Shown here in pieces: positions 1 to 12,746 of a stretch of 64,000 nucleotides of DNA. How positions within the stretch are numbered: the stretch's first letter is position 1; every line of letters starts with the position of its first letter. The notes below the pieces were generated by a model. The model was not told where the DNA came from. It saw only the letters and a program-made list of their open reading frames with translations, and did no database searches. This stretch comes from Pinus tabuliformis (Eukaryota > Streptophyta > Pinopsida > Pinales > Pinaceae), in NCBI GenBank assembly GCA_031772625.1, contig CM062807.1:1149397007-1149461006 (forward strand), written 5' to 3'. The translations under genes and the position numbers were made by a program.

Positions 1-122
1 TAGGATACTCTCTTCCAATTTTTGGGTTAGCCTCAACCAGTTCTCTTGCTCCTAATTTGAGCTTTGACCTAGGTAGCATTCAAAAATCCAGCACAAGCTT
101 GTCTAAACTTAGCAAACCTAAA

Positions 123-134
123 GCTCTGATACCA
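123..134 (-). promoter_or_regulatory. Primer-binding site matching initiator Met tRNA 3' end
   Basis: Read on the minus strand this is TGGTATCAGAGC, which many plant LTR retrotransposons, especially Ty1/copia, use as primer-binding site for the 3' end of initiator methionine tRNA. It lies two bases inside an LTR-like end at 137, as expected on the internal side of a 5' LTR. Bases 1-122 would then be the start of the internal region of a minus-strand element that continues leftward out of the window. I see no clear coding sequence in those 122 bases. Confidence 0.55.
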
Positions 135-136
135 CT

Positions 137-699
137 TGATCTGATAATGAGATATTAGACAATTATTAAGGTATTACAGACTCATGTGCATGGATTTGCC
201 TATGTTACTTTATGCAATGGATCGATAAGATTGTGAAATACATAGACAATTAAGCAGTTAAAGAACATAATAGACAAACACACATAAACACAACAAGTTT
301 AATAAGGATTTCACCCAACACTCCTGGGCTATGTCTCCTGGTCTAGACTTCAGTGGCAACCTCTCTATTATGTCTTCAGAAGTAGAGTTTTTATAAAAGT
401 GAGCTCAAATTGAGTCTCACTCAACAAATACAAAACAACAAGGATTTATTTGGATCCCCCAAGTCTTTCTGGGTACACAGACTCTCCTCGCTGACTCTCT
501 GTCTCTATTTTCTCTCTATCTCAGCACTACTTGTCTCTGTCTTCTGTCTTTTGTGGCTTTAAAGCCAATCGGCATTGTATGTTTGTTTCTCCTTCTCAGG
601 CTCTCTAGCTTCCCGACCTCTGTCTGCTTAGATCCTCCTCTGAGCATTAGAAATCATTGCTAAACACCTTCAGGGATGGTGGCCACCTATTCTGTAACA
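137..699 (-). mobile_element. Probable 5' LTR of a minus-strand retrotransposon (copia-like)
   Basis: The left boundary is supported by the adjacent initiator-Met primer-binding site and a TG at 137-138. The right boundary is a guess, set by TAACA at 695-699, which would give the usual TGTTA start on the minus strand. A TATA-like stretch (TTTTTATAAAAG) lies near 390. The segment is rich in CT runs, like many plant LTR leaders. Length would be about 563 bp. No second copy is in the window, so neither age nor exact ends can be checked here. Confidence 0.4.
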
Positions 700-1744
700 G
701 AATGGACCATCGAGCCTTTGAAATTTGTGAAACAACCGTTCTCTATTTACACAGAGAAATACATTCAAACACGGGAAAAATCTTCCAAAACATTGTTCAT
801 CAGACTTCAAATATCCATAAATCCACCCTATACTTCTATTGGGTCCACCTTTTAATTGCTTATCGCATCTCCACCACTGATCTGAGAGATCTTGATCCAA
901 CGGTTGAGGTTCATTTCGGGTAGTTCATGCGTATGGAAGTTAACCACTCGAAAAGGGTGGTTTTCTCTATTCGGGGATTGGCCACGTGGCAGCCAGTGTA
1001 CGGGCTCAGGCAGAGCCCGACAAAAACCACTTACCGCTTACGGCCCGCTCGAAATCCCGCTTGTTTCGTGATTTCCCTTTGTATTTTAAAAATACATGAA
1101 AGCATTGAAAAACCCCGTAAAATGGCTTTAGATGGACTTGGAATATTATATATTTGCATTCATAAACCCTTTCGGGTCTGGTTTCATCGCATTGGCACAT
1201 TTCCTTCGTATTTCGTTTATTTAATGAAAAACGCTAATACAAAGGAAAATGTTGTTTTTCGGATCTCAAAATATATGAAATATCACCTATATCTCCATCG
1301 GGTCTAACTATCATGAGTTATGTTTATATTGGCCCCCTCCACTTTAATGCTCTGATGCGATGTTGTGATGCGATTGATCGCAATCACATATCGCACATAC
1401 CCCCGGGCCGTTTGTAAGCACTCCTCTGTGGTTTGCCAACACGATATTGCAATTCAACTTGGTTTGTCGATCTATGCACTTGATCGATAGTCCTTGTTGA
1501 CCCCGCTGATCAATGTCGCATATTTCATGTGGTCTCTGCCGATAGCATCCGCTTGCCACCACTAGTTGCGATTTTCCGATTGGATCTGGACCGTTGATCG
1601 GCCAGATCCAACGGCTCTTGTGCATTGCTCCGTTGACCTCCGATAGGTTTCATTTCATTGTTTTCTTTATGTTTTGCCTCTCGGCAGTGTTATTCGACTT
1701 TTCTAAAAGTTCTTCTCATGCAATAGTTTTGATATTTAGAAGAC
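700..1744. other. Unassigned sequence, possibly non-repeat intergenic DNA
   Basis: About 1 kb with no convincing coding frame or repeat boundary. It is richer in GC and CpG than most of the window and contains ATCCAACGG motifs near 897 and 1606, common in plant upstream regions. Short open frames exist on both strands but have no recognisable protein character. It could be host intergenic DNA or an old LTR I cannot place. Confidence 0.3.
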
Positions 1745-1780
1745 TAAGAGGGTTTTCTAGGATCCATTTGGATCATAGAG

Positions 1781-2500
1781 TTGGATAAAATGCTTGCAGC
1801 AGGCATCATTGAACCAGTAAAAGAATCTTATTGGGTATGCCCAATGGTAGTTCAGGACAGGAAACATAAGGGTGAAATAGGGATATGCATAGATATTAGG
1901 AAGTTGAATGATTCCTACGTACATGATCCCTTTCCAACTCTATTTACCGACGAGGTACTAGATAACGTTGGCAGTTAGGAAGCGTAATCATTCACTGATG
2001 GGTTCTCTAGGTACCATCAGATCAAGATCGTACTAGAGGATAGAAGTAAGATGACTTTGGTGACTGAATGGGGATTCTTTCAATATACTATGATGCCTTT
2101 TGGGTTGAAGAACTCCCGAAGATATTTTTCGCGTAGTCATTGTGGTGTTCAAGGACTTCATTCACAAGTTTTTGGAGGTATACTTTGATGATTGGATGGT
2201 GTTTGGGTTGGTAAAGTGCCACATAGCGAGTCTACACTTGATGTTGGATACATGCCGGAGGTACCAGATCACGCTCAATTTGAAGAAATGTTTGTTTTGT
2301 CTCCCTTTTTGGATCTTGCTGGGTCACATTGTATGTAGACAAGGTTTGATGTTAGACCCTGCTAAGATCATGGTTATAATTAATTTGGAGGCACCAAGAA
2401 GTGTTAAACAGTTGTGCGCAACGCTGGGGCATACAGGATACTATAGAAAGTTCATCAAAAGATATGCACAGATTATGCACCAATGGAGAAGCTGCTAAAG
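1781..2500 (+). pseudogene. Element B reverse transcriptase, broken
   Basis: The open pieces carry typical Ty3/gypsy reverse transcriptase landmarks: an AGIIEPVKES start block, the ICIDIRKLND block with its catalytic aspartate, FSRYHQIKI, and the YFDD active-site box near 2175-2190. The connection motif GHTGYYRKFIK is near 2428-2460. This enzyme would copy the element RNA into DNA in the virus-like particle. It is a fossil with several breaks. Confidence 0.8.
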
Positions 2501-2529
2501 AAGGATGCTACGTTCTGTTGGAATGAAGA

Positions 2530-2890
2530 TTTTTAGCAAATCTTAGATGTGTTGAAGGAAAAGATGGTCACCATGCCAATCCTAGTCTTTGCGGATTGGA
2601 AGAAGGAATTTCATGTGCATGTGGACACGACATGTATTATGCTCGGGGCAGTACTGACATAGGTCGGTGAGGGAGAATTGGATCACCCTATAACGTTTGC
2701 GAGTAGGAAGTTGTTTAAAGCTGAGAAGAATTGTTCAATGACAGGCACAAAGGTTTGGCTATGGTGTACACGCTCCAGAAGTTTAGACACTACCTGCTAG
2801 GCAGACACTTTAAGATGTACACAGACCATTCTGCATTAAAGTACTTGGTTAATAAGCCTGTGTTGGGGGGGAAGATATGAAGATGGATAT
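2530..2890 (+). pseudogene. Element B RNase H domain, broken
   Basis: Follows the RT directly. Visible blocks include FADWKKEFHVHVD, an ITFASRKL stretch, a KFRHYLLG-like stretch and the TDHSALKYLVNKP block near 2825-2865. These are characteristic of the Ty3/gypsy RNase H that removes template RNA during reverse transcription. It is broken in about two places. Confidence 0.7.
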
Positions 2891-4306
2891 TGCTGTTTCA
2901 AGAATATGACTTTGAAGTTATTATGAAGCAAGGACGATTGAATGCTAAACCAGATCATCTGTCGCGGATAGAAATAGGAGAGGAGCATACTAATTTGGAG
3001 GAAGGACTGCTTGATGCACAACTCTTTGTAGTACGTGTTACAGATAATCACTTTGCAAATATCATACACTTCCTAACGACGGTGATAGCTCCAGAAGGGT
3101 ATACTAATCAAAAAAAGAAGGAGATAGTGGTGCGCGCGACAAGCTTTTCTATCATTGTGGGGAATTTATATAAAATGGGCTCAGATGAAATTCTGCGACA
3201 TTATGTACCCGACTTTCACGAAATAGCATCCTTGCTAAAGCTAATGGAGGAGCCGCAGGAAGAAATTATGCAGGAAAAGCCACATCGCAGAAGATTTTAC
3301 GTACTAGACTATGGTGGTTGAGAATTCATAAGGATTCCAATGCTTATTGTAAGGCATGTGATGCATGTCAAAGGATGGGTGGGCCATCACGGAGGGATGA
3401 GCTATCTTTGAATCTACAGATGTCATTACATCCATTCAAGAAGTGGGTGATTGACTTTGTGGGACCAATTCAACCTCCAAGAAAGAAGACGGGTATGTGG
3501 CACATCATCGCCGCGACTGGGTATTTGACAAGATGGGTGAAGGCACAGCGTGTGAAGGACTGTACAAGGGAAACATTAGCAAAGTTCATCTTTGAGTATG
3601 TACTGACTAGATTTGGTTGTCCTAATATCTTGATGAGCGATCGCGGTACGCATTTCCTTAATGAGACGATCAACGCGTTGACGAAGGAGTTCAAGGTTTA
3701 TCATTAGAAGAGTACAAAATATCACCCACATGCTAATGGGACGGTGGAAGTGTTTAATAAGATACTAGAGAATGCGCTAATGAAGTTTTACAATGCACAA
3801 AGAAATGAATGGGATGTGCGTGTACCTGCGGTGCTATGGGCTTACATAATGACTTGCAAAAAGCTAACTAGACAAACTTTGTTCAGGCTGGTTTATGGCA
3901 TAGAAGCTGTGATGCTGATGGAGTACATTGTACCTAGTCTGCACATAGCAGCATTCACAGGAATGGTAGATCATGGAGCCTTGGAAGAAAGGCTCGCGTA
4001 ACTAGCAGAGATGGAAGAGGATAGATTTTTGGCTGGATTCCATCAGCAAGTTCAAAATAAGTGCGAAAAGGCATGGCACGGTCGGCACATCAAATTGTGC
4101 ACCTTCAAGCTAAATGATTTAGTATTATTGTATGACAACAAGTTTGATAAATTTCCATGAAAATTTCGGATACATTGACTAGGGCCCTATGTCATCAAGG
4201 AGATTACCGATGGCGGAGAAGTTCAATTGGTGAAGTTGAATGGAGATCCATTTCTAAGGAAGGCGAATGGTAGCCAATTGAAGTCGTACACTAGGGCTTC
4301 GACCAG
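2890..4306 (+). pseudogene. Element B integrase, broken
   Basis: After the RT/RNase H tail (FQEYDFEVIMKQGRLN, DHLSRIE) comes a linker and the zinc-binding region with CKACDACQRM. The catalytic core follows, with its aspartates in WVIDFVGP and MSDRGTHF and its glutamate in NGTVEVFNK. The C-terminal GPYVIKEITDGG block near 4183-4215 is typical of plant gypsy integrases. I see no chromodomain. It would insert the cDNA into the genome. About four breaks are present. Confidence 0.8.
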
Positions 4307-4744
4307 ATGACTATATGGTGGAAGTACAGTCTTAGCACTACAGGCAGCTGAAAGGAGGTGCAAGACTATAAACTACACTGCCTGGGTTGTGGAGCTGCGC
4401 AACCGAGGAACTACACGGAAGGAAGGAATGTCATGGTATCGACAAAAGCATGAAGGAAGTTGTGCTATAGAAGGAGAGACCGCTCAGGGTAGCCAGAAAG
4501 TGGCTGTTATGGTCACTGTTCATGAGTTGGCAATGGGAAAATGGCTAAGTGGAGCGGGGGGCGACATTTAAGTCGGAATTTAAGAGCGAGATCTGTGAAA
4601 ATCTGCCGCAAATATAGCATTTATGAGCGGATTTTGGGGGGAATGGTCACATTCAAATTTGAATTTGCCTATAAATTACAGATGGCCACCCAACGATAAA
4701 CACTTTGCATTCTGAGAATTGAGGTGTTGATCTATCAGGCGTGC
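4307..4744 (+). promoter_or_regulatory. Element B leader between pol and extra ORF, with TATA box
   Basis: About 440 bp between the integrase end and the first ATG of the extra ORF region. It contains a TATA-like box (TATAAAT at 4670-4676) 75 bp before the ATG at 4745, preceded by an AT-rich stretch with repeated AAATTTGAATTTG. This layout suggests the extra ORF region was expressed from its own promoter; that is inference. Element D shows the same spacing. Confidence 0.4.
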
Positions 4745-7700
4745 ATGAACCCTGACTATTTCGAGGCTTTGATGGCTAGTTCAGTATTTGACAAGTTTCC
4801 TAAAGCAACCCAGGAGCTTCTTACTAGATTCATGTCAGTGCCTGTAGAAACCACAAGCACTGGAGGATCAATGGCATCTAAGGGAGCTACCCCAGAGATT
4901 GTGAGTGCGTAAATGCCTACAAAAGTGCCAAAATCACAGAGGTCACCTAGGCCGAGGCCTACACCACCCAAAGAGGGTCCTAAGACAAAGAAGGATAAGC
5001 AGAAAGCAACACAACCAGTGTGTGAGTCACCAAGGAAACACTAGAAGAAGGAAAAGCCCATCGTGCAGGAAAAAGGCAAGGTGGTAGACTTAGAATCTAA
5101 GGAGGGCGCCGAAGATGTCGATATGGGCGCAGAGGACATTGACATAGAGGGTATATACCCTATCTCAAAGCTACCCGAGTACATCCCTCCATGTCAGGGT
5201 AAGGTGAAGGTCCCAAAGGACCTAGATGTGGGGAAATTTCTGCTAAATACCCCGTTGCTACCAGATCAGATCATGTTTGAAGGGTTGTGCTTAGCGCGCA
5301 TTCCCAGTCTTAAGCTGGAGTATTGGGACTTGATAGAAATAGTGATTTCCCCACACGGTGATTAATACATTTATGAACCGTGTGTTTTATAAGGATTCTG
5401 GTGTCACTACGCTGGAGTCGCGACAGTGGATAAAGGGGGTGGACAAGGTAAAAATGTTAAACCTGCTATGGGTGCCACATTACCACCCCACACCCATAAC
5501 CCTGATGGTGATCAAGCAGTTTCTATTCTTAGTTTACAATGGGTACCTGTGGTTAGGAGAAGCGATACCCATCACAGATATGTTGATCCACAGGGTCACA
5601 TTGTTACCACATTCAAGGTTGAATCTGGCCATGGAATTTGGCGGAAAGACCGGTGAGCGACACCTCACCGTAAGAATGAAGGACAAATTCAAGCTCGCCA
5701 AGAAACCATGTGGATACTCAATTTCCATCATAACCCATCCTGCAGTTAAGGTCACCACCCAAATTTTGGCTGGGAAAATAATGAGGAAGTGTCATGCAGA
5801 TGAAATGCCAGCACTTGTTGTGTCATTAGCGGCCCAGTGCACGGAGGGCATAAAATTTAATTGGGCGTGCTACCTCTATGGTGAGTTCCTCGCGAACTGC
5901 AAAGAAGCACAAGACGAGAGTAAGACCTTCCATTAAGCATGTATTTTACTCTCAATTGTGCTAGTTGCATGGGAGTTATAGGAGGACAGCTAGTTTCCTC
6001 TGATTGCATCAGATCTACTTGAAGCAGCGAAGTTTGCTTCGCTTTGGGCCACCAAGGATGCCACAAGGATCAAGGATGTTAAAATATTTTGGGTGTTGAT
6101 GGAGGCAAGCATGCATGTCGTGATCAATCGCAAGCCGAGGTTATCCCCAACTGTCTTTGAGTAGTTGTTAGGATATGTGGAGTTCAAAGAAAAATTCCAT
6201 TGTGTCTCCATCGGGGCACAGAAGGACCCTGAGAAAAAATGGTATGATCTTCCATACCTAGCAATAAATGATGCAATCGCAATGGTCCTGGAGAGTTGGC
6301 CATTAAAGTGGTGCATGACTTTAGAATTGTCAATTGGGTCTAGTATGTACGACGTGAAGCAAAAGAAGGAAGAGGTTCGACTGAAGATGCAACAGTTGGC
6401 CAACAGGAGGAAAAGGGAAGCTGAAGAAAAATCCAAGGCTGAGTACATTGCTATGAAGAAGGTCGAAGAGGAGGAAGAAGAGGAAGAGCGTGACTTTGAC
6501 AGAAGTCAGAAGTCTCCTTCACTATAGACAAAGGAAGAAGAGCAACAATCCAGACAGGGAGGTGCAGACCTGAAGACTACTCCATTATGGGTTAAGCGCA
6601 CTAGGGAGCAGGAAAAAATAGGGCTGTGGAAGAATTCCATGGCCAACAAATCATCACTTGAACTGATCACTTTGACTGAAGGTGATCTGAATGATATCGA
6701 GGACATAGTGAGGGATGCAACTATGCAACTACTGCAACAGAAGCAAGCCTTGGGGTCCATTCAGATGGGTCTGCTTGAGCTACAGATCCAAGCCACTCAA
6801 GTGTTGACCAGTGTGGGACAACACAACACTCTACCAACTAGCTTGGTGCCTGGGACATCAGAAGCAGCAGAGCTGGTTCGCTCCTTGGATCCCCGATTCG
6901 TCATGTTGCCGGATGGAGCATTGACTACAGAAGTGGAAGCTGACAAGGACACCGTCAGCATTCTCAAGTACGTTGGGTTGAACTTGGTTGCGTTGCCATG
7001 TGAAGCCCTTCACATTCTGCAAGACAGTGTGCTCACAGAACTTCGGGCTAGAGAGTAGTGTGCACTGAATGTGATTAGCAAGCAGAAGGTCAAAAATGCC
7101 CAAATTTTTATTGAGAATATGTCTGCCATTAATCTCCTTAAGAAGATCATAGAGAATAATGAGTGCACCATAGCCGTAGTAGCTGAGGCATGCCGAACTG
7201 TTCCAGAGCTAAATATCCTAGAAGATACGCCAGTTGACGCAACAATTCAGAAGCTCACTGCAGGTGTGCATGACGCAAGGAAAGAGCTGGCTAAGGTTCA
7301 GTTTGAGCTGAACCTTAAGATCACAGAGCTCAAGTTGAGGGCCCAGCCTTCAACTCCACCAGAAGTCCAAGAGTAGCGCGAGGAATCTATCAAGCATGCA
7401 GTTGCCGCAGTGGAGGCCGCAGTGAAGGAGTGCACTTCGCTCTTTGAGAAATCACTTGAAGTAGTTACCAGCCTACAAGAAGATCCCAACGTGCAACGAC
7501 TAGAAACAAAGGCAAGGGAAATGCATCAGAAGTATGAAGATGCGCACCGTCACCATCACACAGAGGTTCGCGAAGCTGCAGGAAGTAAAGGCACTGAAGG
7601 AACAGGTGGATGTGGCACAACACAATGAGGCAGTACTAAAGGCTAGATTGGGGCCTTGGCTAGGTGAAGCCTATGTGTTCACGACCTCCATTGAATGAAA

Positions 7701-7860
7701 ATTGGCTAGTCTGTAGGCAACATCGTAGAAACTACAAGGAGATAGCACGAGACCAACAACGAAGCAACTGGTCAAGCAGGCAGCAATGTAGTGTACCGCC
7801 GAGGTTGCAGTAGTGCAGGTGGAGCTGGGAGGTCTTCATGACAAGATCTCCATGCTAGCA
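4745..7860 (+). pseudogene. Element B extra ORF region downstream of integrase, broken
   Basis: Several open segments on the plus strand share retroelement context but no gag or pol motif. The first part includes a basic, proline-rich stretch (about 4910-5060) and an acidic stretch near 5100-5150. A globular region around 5160-5935 has blocks such as LPEYIPPCQGKVKV and FNWACYLYGEF. A highly charged Glu/Lys coiled-coil region lies at about 6350-6520, with further helical, coiled-coil-like segments to about 7640. Extra ORFs beyond integrase are known in Athila/Tat elements, some of unknown function. The exact family is not recognised. It is broken in several places. Confidence 0.55.
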
Positions 7861-7866
7861 GAGTGA

Positions 7867-7878
7867 CTCGGGGGCGAA
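7867..7878 (+). other. Element B polypurine tract
   Basis: The G-rich run CTCGGGGGCGAA lies just before the LTR start. Plant Ty3/gypsy elements prime plus-strand synthesis from such a tract immediately upstream of the 3' LTR. It sits after the end of the extra ORF region, as expected. Confidence 0.6.
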
Positions 7879-7888
7879 TCACCAGATT

Positions 7889-8885
7889 TGTGTTTGGGGC
7901 CTATTGGGAACGGGTCCCATAGGATCGATTTTGGGGTTAAAGGTCCATGTTTTACATAAAGAATGTAAATTATTTGCATTTCGTGGTCACGGAGCATGAA
8001 GATGTAAAGAGTCATCAAGGGTTTACACCCTTAGATTATGTAACTTGTGTCGGATTTATGAGATCCACCCTTGGTCCGCGGACCATGGGATTGTATAAAA
8101 GGTGAAGTCTTAGAAGAGTCTAAGGCAGTTTTTAGTTCATTTCATATATGTTTTGAAGAGTCATTGATGTAATGGGTCTATGAGAGCTAAGAGCAAAGAT
8201 TCTTAGTATAGGAGAGAGGCTCTGTCGCTGTGTGCGTAGAGGCCTAGTGTAGAAGTATGCAGCTGAGTGCGCGGACCCCTGAAGTTGTGTATGTAGGGTA
8301 GTTAGAGTCTGTAAAGGAGATTTGAACATCAATAAAGAGAATTATTATGGAATTATCTGTGTATGAGCTATTTTACTTCTGTTATGAATGGATGTGATTA
8401 TGTTATGTTGAATATTGGGTTTATGATTTAATGTTGTATTGATGCGTGAATCTATATGTTTTACTTTGTTATAAGAACACAAGTAAGAATATTTGTTATG
8501 CAAAGATAATCATAATGCATGTTGAAGTTATCCACTACTTAAGCTAGTCTGGCTAAATACAACAGTAAGAGTAATTACAGAGGTGTGTAAGCGTCCGACT
8601 TGCTTATTTATGGTACGCGAAGGATGATCGTAGACCTTCGTGAAGGTCTTGAAGCTGAATAAGATAAGTATAAAAATAAGCCCTAAAAAGCTTATCAGTC
8701 TGCACGAAGGAAGGGTTAGGGTACAAAATGACATCACCACCATCTCTGGGTCTAGAAACTTTGTTCCTACATACCCTCATACTGCTTCGGGTGAGACTTC
8801 AGTTTGCGTTGCATGGATTGATGCTGAAAGGGCTAGTAGTGTAGGGATTTTCTTCACTAATTAACGCTAAACCTGGGTCAGGGCC
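7889..8885 (+). mobile_element. Element B 3' LTR
   Basis: Starts at a TG about ten bases after the polypurine tract. It contains a TATA box (TATAAAA at 8094-8100) and a poly(A) signal (AATAAA at 8331-8336), both in plus orientation and in the expected order for U3-R. The right end is uncertain, placed where the sequence changes to gag-bearing minus-strand element C. No partner LTR is in the window. Length is about 1 kb. Confidence 0.6.
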
Positions 8886-9106
8886 CATCAAGCCGACATC
8901 TAGAACCAAACCTCAATATAGCTTTTAAGCCCTTGGTTCACTCACTCATATGGATCATTATTCATGTTTTCTTCTACCATGACATTCAAATATTCAACTT
9001 TTTGTTGATTATTCTCTTGAACACATGGAGGATTTGATTGTAAACATGAGGGAGATTTCTCAATATCTGATTCTGATGTCTGCTTTGCAGTGAGTTCAAC
9101 CCATGA

Positions 9107-10430
9107 TTATTTGGTCTTCTCATTTGAATTTGAATTTTCTAAATGTTTTCCTTCAATGACATCAAGAGAAAAAAAAATTTGCAATACTCTACATGAGGTG
9201 AGATGAATGCCATTTATATCAATAGGATATGTTTGGAGGTGTTGTACCTCAGCATTGTAAGTGGATTGAGTTACTTCCTTGTGTGGGTTTAGAAATGGTG
9301 GTACAGGTAATTGAGTGGGAGTGGATCTTTGATATGGATGTGGTTGAGGTTGTGGTTGTGCTGGAGGTGGACGGTAGGGATAACATGGAGTTGGGTATGG
9401 AGGATATTGTGTGTTTCTCCCATAAGTTCCTTTCCAAACTTGTTGCCAAGATTGGTTTTGGGTTGAGATGACCAACCTTGTCAAGGAAAGAGTGGGCTCC
9501 AATTACTTTGAGATAGATGTGTATAAGCTTGAAATTGTGAATTAGGTTCTTGCATCATATCAGGTTGACGACGCTATGATGGTCTTCTAGGAGCTTCATA
9601 ACATAGTTTCTTTAGTGATTGACTTGCTCCATTGTCCTCTTGGTATATTTCAACCTTGGTAATGATGGGAAATCTTTGATTTGACGTGATTTTTCATGGA
9701 AAGCACAAATATCAGCATCTTCTGTTTTCTCATCTTACATTCTTAACATTTATACTTGTTCACTTAGATTGCTAAGAAATCATGTTTTACAGTTATCAAA
9801 CAAATTTCTAAGTTCAGCTGGATTTACTGATCTTGATGTTGATTTACTTACTCTTGACCTTCCTCTTGATATGTGCTTGCATGTTTCACAAATTTCATCA
9901 AATATTAATTGGTATACATCACCTCTACTCGTGAGATTAAGGAGATTAATCCACTCATCCTTAATTGTTCTAAGTAAGAGGTTTTTTAGTGTGTCAAATC
10001 CTAAATGATGTAATTTTTCCCTCTTGACATTATACGTAAATCTCTATGTTATATCCTCAAGGATCTCATCTTCATCTTTAGTCATTCTAAATATTTCTTC
10101 TTTAAGATCACGATCTTTATATTTTTCTAGAAATATATTTTTCATATCATTCCATGATCTTGTTGAATTAGTCCTTAAACTCATGAACCATTGAAAAACT
10201 CTATCCTTCAATGTTGTCAGAAACAATCTCAATTTTTTAGTGTTTAGTAAGGAACCATAAGATCTACAAAGGATTTCAAATTCAAAGGGAAAGGTTTCTA
10301 GAGCCTCTGACCTCGTAGCATGGAAGTTGGGAAGGAAATATGGAGGGATGTTCTTCATATGAACACTGATATCAGTATATTTAATGGGAAATCCAAGAGG
10401 ATCTTCTTCATTGTCATCATCTCCATCCAT
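9107..10430 (-). pseudogene. Element C gag, broken
   Basis: The N-terminal part (10430 down to about 10044) starts at an ATG with an acidic MDGDDDNEEDP stretch. It then shows the retrotransposon gag core: FHATRSEALETFPFEFEIL, LRLFLTTLKDRVFQWFMSL and SWNDMKNIFLEKY. The C-terminal part (about 9500-9107) is rich in proline and glutamine, as in gag tails of this group. Gag would form the virus-like particle. The gag of element A has the same order of blocks. It is a fossil with a few breaks. Confidence 0.75.
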
Positions 10431-10666
10431 TTCTTCTACCTTCTATATTAACTCCTCTTCTTCTACCTACAAAAGTGGATGGTGATGTAACTCTTACTAC
10501 ACCATGTGATCAAATGGGGGGGTAGGTGTTGGAGAAGTATTTTTAAATAAGAATGCTAATGCAATGAAATTTTCTGTTTTTGAAATGAAATATGCCTAAT
10601 GCAAATCTTTTTTAGTTTTTGAGAAATGAATCAACTAGGGAAGAAAAAAATTCATGCATTGACACC

Positions 10667-10684
10667 TCCCCGAAAACAACGCCA
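10667..10684 (-). promoter_or_regulatory. Element C primer-binding site
   Basis: On the minus strand this reads TGGCGTTGTTTTCGGGGA, resembling the primer-binding site that plant Athila/Tat elements use. It lies five bases inside the LTR end at 10690 and about 235 bp before the gag ATG, which is the right order. Confidence 0.65.
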
Positions 10685-10689
10685 AAAAG

Positions 10690-12746
10690 TGATGATCCCT
10701 AGTATTGTGACAAGAATGTTGCAACTCCCAAGGATACCAACATAAATTATCAACCCGAGGTTTGTGAGGTGTTAGCACTGTATGTGTAGAATACTATGTG
10801 TCCTTATTTCATTGATCTGATGTAATAGAGTGAATGTGATGAAATAAAATCCTAAACTAAATGCGTAAATCAAATCAAATCCTAAACTAAATGCATAAAT
10901 GGAAATGCTTATCTGTTTGGAAGAAATGGAAATGCTACTTTTACAAATGTAAACGTTAATCCTAATTGCAAGAAGGTAAAGGTTATGCTATTTTCAGGAA
11001 TCAAAAGTAATTTTCTATTTACAAAATGAAAACCTTGTTCTAATTCCAACAATGTGAATCATTATTCTAACTGTATAATGTGAAAAGATTCCTTGAAAAG
11101 AAACTAATCCTATGCAAGAACAACAATTTGTAATTGAAATCCTAAGAGCATGAATTCAAGGAAATAGGCCTAATCTACTTTGGAAAAAGGAAAGTCCTTA
11201 ATGGTTTTTATTCTTCCTTTATCATGAATTTAGAGCCTATGGGTCATTATTCAAGCCTAGGAGATAAAAACCAAGCTTTTGGAGCAACTTTGGTCAAGTT
11301 TACACGTGCTACAATAGTGCTACAGGGGGTCCTGTTTTGCTACATGAGGAGATAAATTATCGACTTCCCAAGTAAATCAAATGAAAATAGGATGGGATTT
11401 TTTTATGATTAATTAGGATGTATTATGAATCCATTCCAAGTGGAATCTCTCTAAAATTCCCCTGTTAACACATGCTAAAAAATAGCAGAAAATTACTACT
11501 CTAAAAACCAGAAATTTAAGAACTAGTGAGCTAGTTAACCTACCAAATGCCTAACCTAATCAAGTGAAAATGCTATGGGATGAAATTTTTTTATTAAATT
11601 TATTTTTTTATGACCCAAAAAAAGTGGAATCAACTCAAGTTAAGTTCATTAAAACATTCTAAGAAAATATCATAAAATTACTACTATTTTTCTACAAGAG
11701 ACTTCCAAAAATTCTAGATTTGTGAACTAGTAAAGAAATCCATGTAGCTCAATGATGAAGATGAATTTTAAAAGCCTTTATAAGGATGAATCATGCTTGT
11801 GAATCTGTAAATAACCTATAAAACAACTCACTTCAGTCATTTAACCAATATAACCTACAACAAAGAAGCATGAACAATAAATGTAGAAATAAGAGATGCA
11901 AGTAAAAAATACATCAAAGGAAATAAAGAAATTGTACAAGAGGGATATGAGGCTCCTGGGATGGCCAAGCCCAAGTAAATTCGAGATCTATGAAGGAAAT
12001 CAGGATTTAGAAGCTAAAAATGGCACCAAAATTCTTTATTTGAATCAATCCAAGTACATCCATGCTAGAAATGAAAGTGGAGCTCCTAAATAGCAAGTTT
12101 TCTCCACAAGAAATGCATGCCTCTAGAGGAAAATTCGAATTGGTACTTATACAAAGTGATGAGGAAGCATTCTCCTTGAAAGGAGGCAACTTTCCCCTCC
12201 AAAATCCCTCAAAAAGTGGATCTCGTTCCCAACACTAGGAATTTGCATTAAATAACAGGGAACACATTCGTATATTTTCTTAGTCACTGGAGCTATAGAA
12301 TTTGTGAAATAATTTCATAATATCTTATTCATTTATTATCCAATCTTGATCCTCTTGTATCAGGGAGAAATTCCCTAGATTATCTCCTCCTCCAAATCTT
12401 CATAATCTGCCCAATATTCTCACAATATTCAACAAAAATAAATAATATTAGGCACTAATATGCAATTATCTCTAAACCTTCCTAATTACTGTATTAAAGT
12501 TAAAAATATGTCATGTAATGCAAAAAGATAGGTTTAATGTGCTCAAGGATGGTTATATGGGCCTTGATTTATGTCTGATTTGGAGGCCCATCCCCAATTA
12601 TTAAAAATAACAAGTACATGGAAAATTAAATTTATTTCTCTTATTCTACATATAGTATAATGCAAATATTGAGGAACCAAATCCTCTAGTAAATTATTTT
12701 GACCTTTAAGAGGTCAAAATGGAATTTGACCAATGCCCCTGCATCA
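10690..12746 (-). mobile_element. Element C 5' LTR (about 2.06 kb)
   Basis: In plus orientation it begins TGATGATCCC and ends CCTGCATCA, giving a 5-bp terminal inverted repeat TGATG/CATCA. The left end abuts the primer-binding site. The body is AT-rich with no coding character. Its proximal 100 bp resemble the corresponding part of the element A LTR. Without the partner LTR neither age nor target duplication can be read. Confidence 0.6.

Larger units (their letters stand above)
1745..8885 (+). mobile_element. Element B: 5'-truncated Ty3/gypsy retrotransposon with extra 3' ORF region
   Basis: The order on the plus strand is reverse transcriptase, RNase H, integrase, a TATA-bearing leader, a 3 kb extra ORF region, a polypurine tract and a 3' LTR. 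Gag, protease and the 5' LTR are absent, since the RT begins abruptly near 1745. The integrase-then-extra-ORF order and the G-rich polypurine tract point to the Athila/Tat side of plant Ty3/gypsy, but this is inferred. Both pol and the extra ORF are broken, with roughly ten or more breaks in all. No LTR pair is available for dating. Confidence 0.75.
8886..12746 (-). mobile_element. Element C: minus-strand Athila/Tat-like fragment (gag, PBS, 5' LTR)
   Basis: Reading leftward from the LTR at 10690-12746 there is a primer-binding site, a short leader and a gag gene that fades out near 8.9-9.1 kb. Pol and the 3' LTR are missing, so the element is truncated where it meets element B. The LTR start region resembles that of element A: both have ATCAACC(G/A)AGGTTTGT shortly after the terminus. 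The gag is also of the same style, so the two are related families. Gag is broken in a few places. Confidence 0.7.

Noticed and set aside
9229-9471. Plus-strand open frame
   Set aside because: Antisense to the Pro/Gln-rich part of element C gag.
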